From CANKJK01 sp964400405 (GTDB lineage: Bacteria; Acidobacteriota; Vicinamibacteria; Vicinamibacterales; UBA2999), in NCBI GenBank assembly GCA_964400405.1, contig CAYNUO010000007.1, positions 1-64,000 of the forward strand: a stretch of 64,000 nt of DNA, written 5' to 3'. Within the stretch, counting starts at the first letter, position 1, and every line of letters starts with the position of its first letter. The position numbers and the translations under genes are program-made. The notes beneath the pieces are model-generated. The model made no database searches. It had not been told where the DNA came from and saw only the letters and a program-made list of their open reading frames with translations. Below, in pieces: positions 62,258 through 64,000 of this stretch.

Positions 62258-62991
62258 AGGAGCTTCCCGGCCGCGTCGGCGAACGGGGACCCCGGGTGCT
62301 CGTGCACGATGCGGCTGTACGTCTTCTTCGCCTCGCTCTCGTTGCCGGCCGCCGTGTACACGGTCGCCAGTTCCATCAGCAGCGCGTCGCCCGGCAGCGG
62401 CGAATCCTTCGCGTCGATGAGCTCCGTGAAGGTCGCAGCCGCTTCCTTGTGCTGGCCAAGCAGCGCCTGCGTGCTGGCCTTGCCGAGCTTCGCCATCCGC
62501 GCGTGCAGCGACACGCCGCCATCGGCGATCACCCGGTCGAAGGCCGCGAGCGCCTCGGCGCGCTTGCCGAGCGCCACGTACGCCTGCGCCAGACGGTAGC
62601 GCGCCAGCAGTCCCGCCTCGGCCGTCGGATAGGCGTCGGCGACCGCGATCAGCTTCGGCACCGCGGCGGCGAGTTTGGCCTCCTCGGTCGGGTACGTGCC
62701 CGGGGCCTGCTCGGCCATCTTGCCCGGCTTGCCGTCCATCGGCGGCACGGCAGGGTTCGGCGGCTGCACGGGCGCCTCGAGAATCGTCATCGCCGCGGAG
62801 AGCAGCTCCGCCTGCGCGCCCGCGCGCTGGTCGCGGATGACCGCGTAGCCCAGGGTGCCGACGAGCACCACGCCCACGACGGCCGCGACGGTGATGACCG
62901 TCGACTTGCTGCGGGCGAAAACCCCGCCGGCCGCGGCCAGGCCGTGCGCGAGCTCGTTTTCCTTCAGATGTTGCCGTTCCGTGTGCTTCAT
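62251..62991 (-). CDS. Membrane-anchored TPR-like protein (YfgM-like)
   Basis: About 246 residues: cytoplasmic tail, one membrane helix (~30-52, STVITVAAVVGVVLVGTLGYAV), then a periplasmic TPR-like array (AEAGLLARYRLAQAYVALGK, AEALAAFDRVIADGG, LLMELATVYTAAGNESEA, KKTYSRIVHEHPGSPFADAA). The layout is that of YfgM, which associates with the Sec translocon and periplasmic chaperones. ATG at 62991 with AAGGA upstream. Its end overlaps the solute-binding gene end by 7 bases on the other strand. Confidence 0.82.
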   Translation of the reverse strand: MKHTERQHLKENELAHGLAAAGGVFARSKSTVITVAAVVGVVLVGTLGYAVIRDQRAGAQAELLSAAMTILEAPVQPPNPAVPPMDGKPGKMAEQAPGTYPTEEAKLAAAVPKLIAVADAYPTAEAGLLARYRLAQAYVALGKRAEALAAFDRVIADGGVSLHARMAKLGKASTQALLGQHKEAAATFTELIDAKDSPLPGDALLMELATVYTAAGNESEAKKTYSRIVHEHPGSPFADAAGKLLQ

Positions 62992-63020
62992 ATGTCCTTC
63001 TTGACGTCCGGTTCCCGAGT

Positions 63021-63097
63021 TGGCGTCCCCGGGCAGATTTGAACTGCCGGCCTCGCGCTTAGGAGGCGCGCGCTCTATCCAGCTGAGCTACGGGGAC
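63021..63097 (-). tRNA. tRNA-Arg (anticodon CCT), CCA encoded
   Basis: The full cloverleaf folds on the minus strand: acceptor GTCCCCG/CGGGGAC, D-stem GCTC/GAGC, anticodon stem CGCGC/GCGCG with loop CTCCTAA (anticodon CCT, reading AGG), T-stem GGCAG/CTGCC with loop TTCAAAT, discriminator G and genomic CCA at 63023-63021. An extended -10 box lies 10 bases upstream. Confidence 0.97.
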
Positions 63098-63107
63098 GTC
63101 GGCGGGG

Positions 63108-63116
63108 ATTGTACCA
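63108..63116 (-). promoter_or_regulatory. Extended -10 promoter for tRNA-Arg
   Basis: TGG-TACAAT on the minus strand, ten bases before the mature tRNA 5' end. It is a 5/6 -10 with the TGn extension, which can replace a -35. Confidence 0.5.
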
Positions 63117-63162
63117 GTCCTGCCCCGTCCGATCGGCGTCTTGCTCGCCCCCGACACGCTCG

Positions 63163-63675
63163 TCAGTACTGCAGCACCGAAAACACCTGCTCGCCGGGCA
63201 GCTTGGCCTTGCCGTTCAGGAACGAGAGCTCGATGAGGAACGCCAGGCCGTGCAGCGTGCCGCCGGTCTGCTTCACCAGGCTCACGGCGGCCTGCGCCGT
63301 GCCGCCTGTCGCCAGGACGTCGTCGACGATCAGCACGCGCTGGCCCGGCTTCACGGCGTCCTCGTGCATGTGCAGCGTGTCGGTGCCGTACTCGAGCGCG
63401 AACTCGGCGCTGACCGTCTTCGACGGGAGCTTCCCGGGCTTGCGCATCGGGATGAACCCGGCGCCGAGCCGCTCGGCCACGGGCGCGCCGAGGATGAAGC
63501 CGCGGCTTTCGATCCCGACGACCGCGTCGATTCCCTTGCCGACGTAGGGCGCGGCGAGCGCGTCGATCGTCGCGGCCAGCCCCGTGGGCGAGCCGATGAG
63601 CGTCGTGATGTCGTAGAAGAGGATGCCCGGCTTCGGGAAGTCCGGCACGTGGCGGATCTGCGATTTGAGGTCCAT
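63163..63675 (-). CDS. apt: Adenine phosphoribosyltransferase
   Basis: About 170 residues: starts MDLKSQIRHVPDFPKPGILF, contains IESRGFILGAPVAERLGAGF, the PRPP-binding motif VLIVDDVLATGGTAQAAVSL, and the C-terminal flap. It salvages adenine to AMP. ATG at 63675 has AGGAG at a normal distance. A frame extended to 63729 lacks the family start. Confidence 0.95.
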   Translation of the reverse strand: MDLKSQIRHVPDFPKPGILFYDITTLIGSPTGLAATIDALAAPYVGKGIDAVVGIESRGFILGAPVAERLGAGFIPMRKPGKLPSKTVSAEFALEYGTDTLHMHEDAVKPGQRVLIVDDVLATGGTAQAAVSLVKQTGGTLHGLAFLIELSFLNGKAKLPGEQVFSVLQY

Positions 63676-63697
63676 GGTCTCCTGTCTCACACCGTTG

Positions 63698-63973
63698 TCA
63701 GCGCGTCCGCTCCACGGCGAACGCGGCATAGCCTGTCAGTTCCACCACTTCCGAGTCCACCCGCTCCACGCGCGCATGCGCCGGGCCGGTCCGGAGCGCG
63801 TGCTCGAAGGTCGCGAGGGCGTCCGGCGAGCCTTCCGCCAGCGCCTCGACCCGCCCGTCGCGCAGGTTGCGCACGAAGCCGCGGAGGCCGAGTCCGACGG
63901 CAGTGGTTTCGGCGAAGTACCGAAAACCCACGCCCTGGACCTGACCCGTCACGAAGAACCGTCGGGCGAGCAA
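63698..63973 (-). CDS. acyP: Acylphosphatase
   Basis: About 91 residues: the phosphate loop TGQVQGVGFRYFAETTA with catalytic Arg and later Asn in GFVRNLRDGRVEALAEG are complete. It hydrolyses acyl phosphates such as carbamoyl- or acetyl-phosphate. No ATG or GTG gives full length; the TTG at 63973 does, and a perfect TATAAT ends exactly six bases before it, so the mRNA is probably leaderless. Confidence 0.9.
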   Translation of the reverse strand: MLARRFFVTGQVQGVGFRYFAETTAVGLGLRGFVRNLRDGRVEALAEGSPDALATFEHALRTGPAHARVERVDSEVVELTGYAAFAVERTR

Positions 63974-63979
63974 GCCGAA

Positions 63980-63985
63980 ATTATA
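63980..63985 (-). promoter_or_regulatory. -10 box for acyP
   Basis: Perfect TATAAT on the minus strand, six bases before TTG 63973. The -35 region would lie beyond the window edge. Confidence 0.5.
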
Positions 63986-64000
63986 TCGGGGGTTCTAGCG

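Overview
The window is about 64 kb of very GC-rich chromosome from a Gram-negative bacterium. It carries LPS-export (Lpt) genes, a complete Tol-Pal operon, outer-membrane lipoproteins, a secretin-based pilus or secretion cluster and a bacterial microcompartment (BMC) shell gene. With the high GC this fits the Acidobacteriota, perhaps a Vicinamibacteria-like lineage, but that placement is inference from gene content. A 100-N gap flanked by identical 55-bp ends shows the sequence is a scaffolded draft or metagenome assembly.

Layout. 1-5.5 kb: the end of a coiled-coil protein gene, then (minus strand) BMC shell protein, acylating-type aldehyde dehydrogenase and an MltD-like lytic transglycosylase. 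5.5-15.3 kb (plus): one long operon with a lipoprotein, PilC/GspF, PilB/GspE, PilM, PilN, PilO, a PilP/GspC-like protein, a secretin with a C-terminal cohesin-like domain, and two GspG-type pseudopilins. A PKD/Ig-like lipoprotein faces it. 17-24 kb: serine hydrolase and MurQ, divergent from XerD and a PHP-domain protein, then a fused LptF-LptG permease. 24-29.5 kb (minus): parB, parA, a bifunctional-nuclease family protein, miaB and recN. 29.6-35.4 kb (plus): tolQ-tolR-tolA-tolB-pal-cpoB, ssb and a cupin. 35.4-48.5 kb (minus): a compact run guaA-dnaE-accA-recJ-lptCA(fused)-lptB-rpoN-rapZ with mostly overlapping stops and starts. 48.5-54.6 kb: a PQQ-type beta-propeller protein, a membrane protein and a 1285-residue NtrY-like histidine kinase. 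55-64 kb: pssA-psd, a YdcH-like protein, rimI-tsaB, mutS, a peptide-type solute-binding protein, a TPR-like membrane protein, tRNA-Arg(CCT), apt and acyP.

How it works together. Much of the window builds and maintains the cell envelope. LptB, LptCA and LptFG give nearly a full inner-membrane and periplasmic LPS pump in only three genes. Tol-Pal links the envelope layers, MltD/MurQ/serine hydrolase suggest peptidoglycan turnover, and Pss-Psd make phosphatidylethanolamine. The secretion cluster combines type IV pilus assembly proteins with GspG-like pseudopilins and no retraction ATPase in view.

The most unusual signals are: (i) two TGTCGGC/GCCGACA palindromes, one over the parA promoter and one inside parB, beside a ParB with a non-standard DNA-binding helix; (ii) a dispersed ~137-bp inverted-repeat element in two copies, each between convergent genes, with compensatory changes in its stem; (iii) an isolated BMC shell/aldehyde dehydrogenase pair coupled to a lytic transglycosylase; (iv) the LptF-LptG and LptC-LptA fusions; (v) the cohesin-tailed secretin; (vi) several -10 boxes placed so that the start codon is the predicted transcription start, suggesting leaderless mRNAs.
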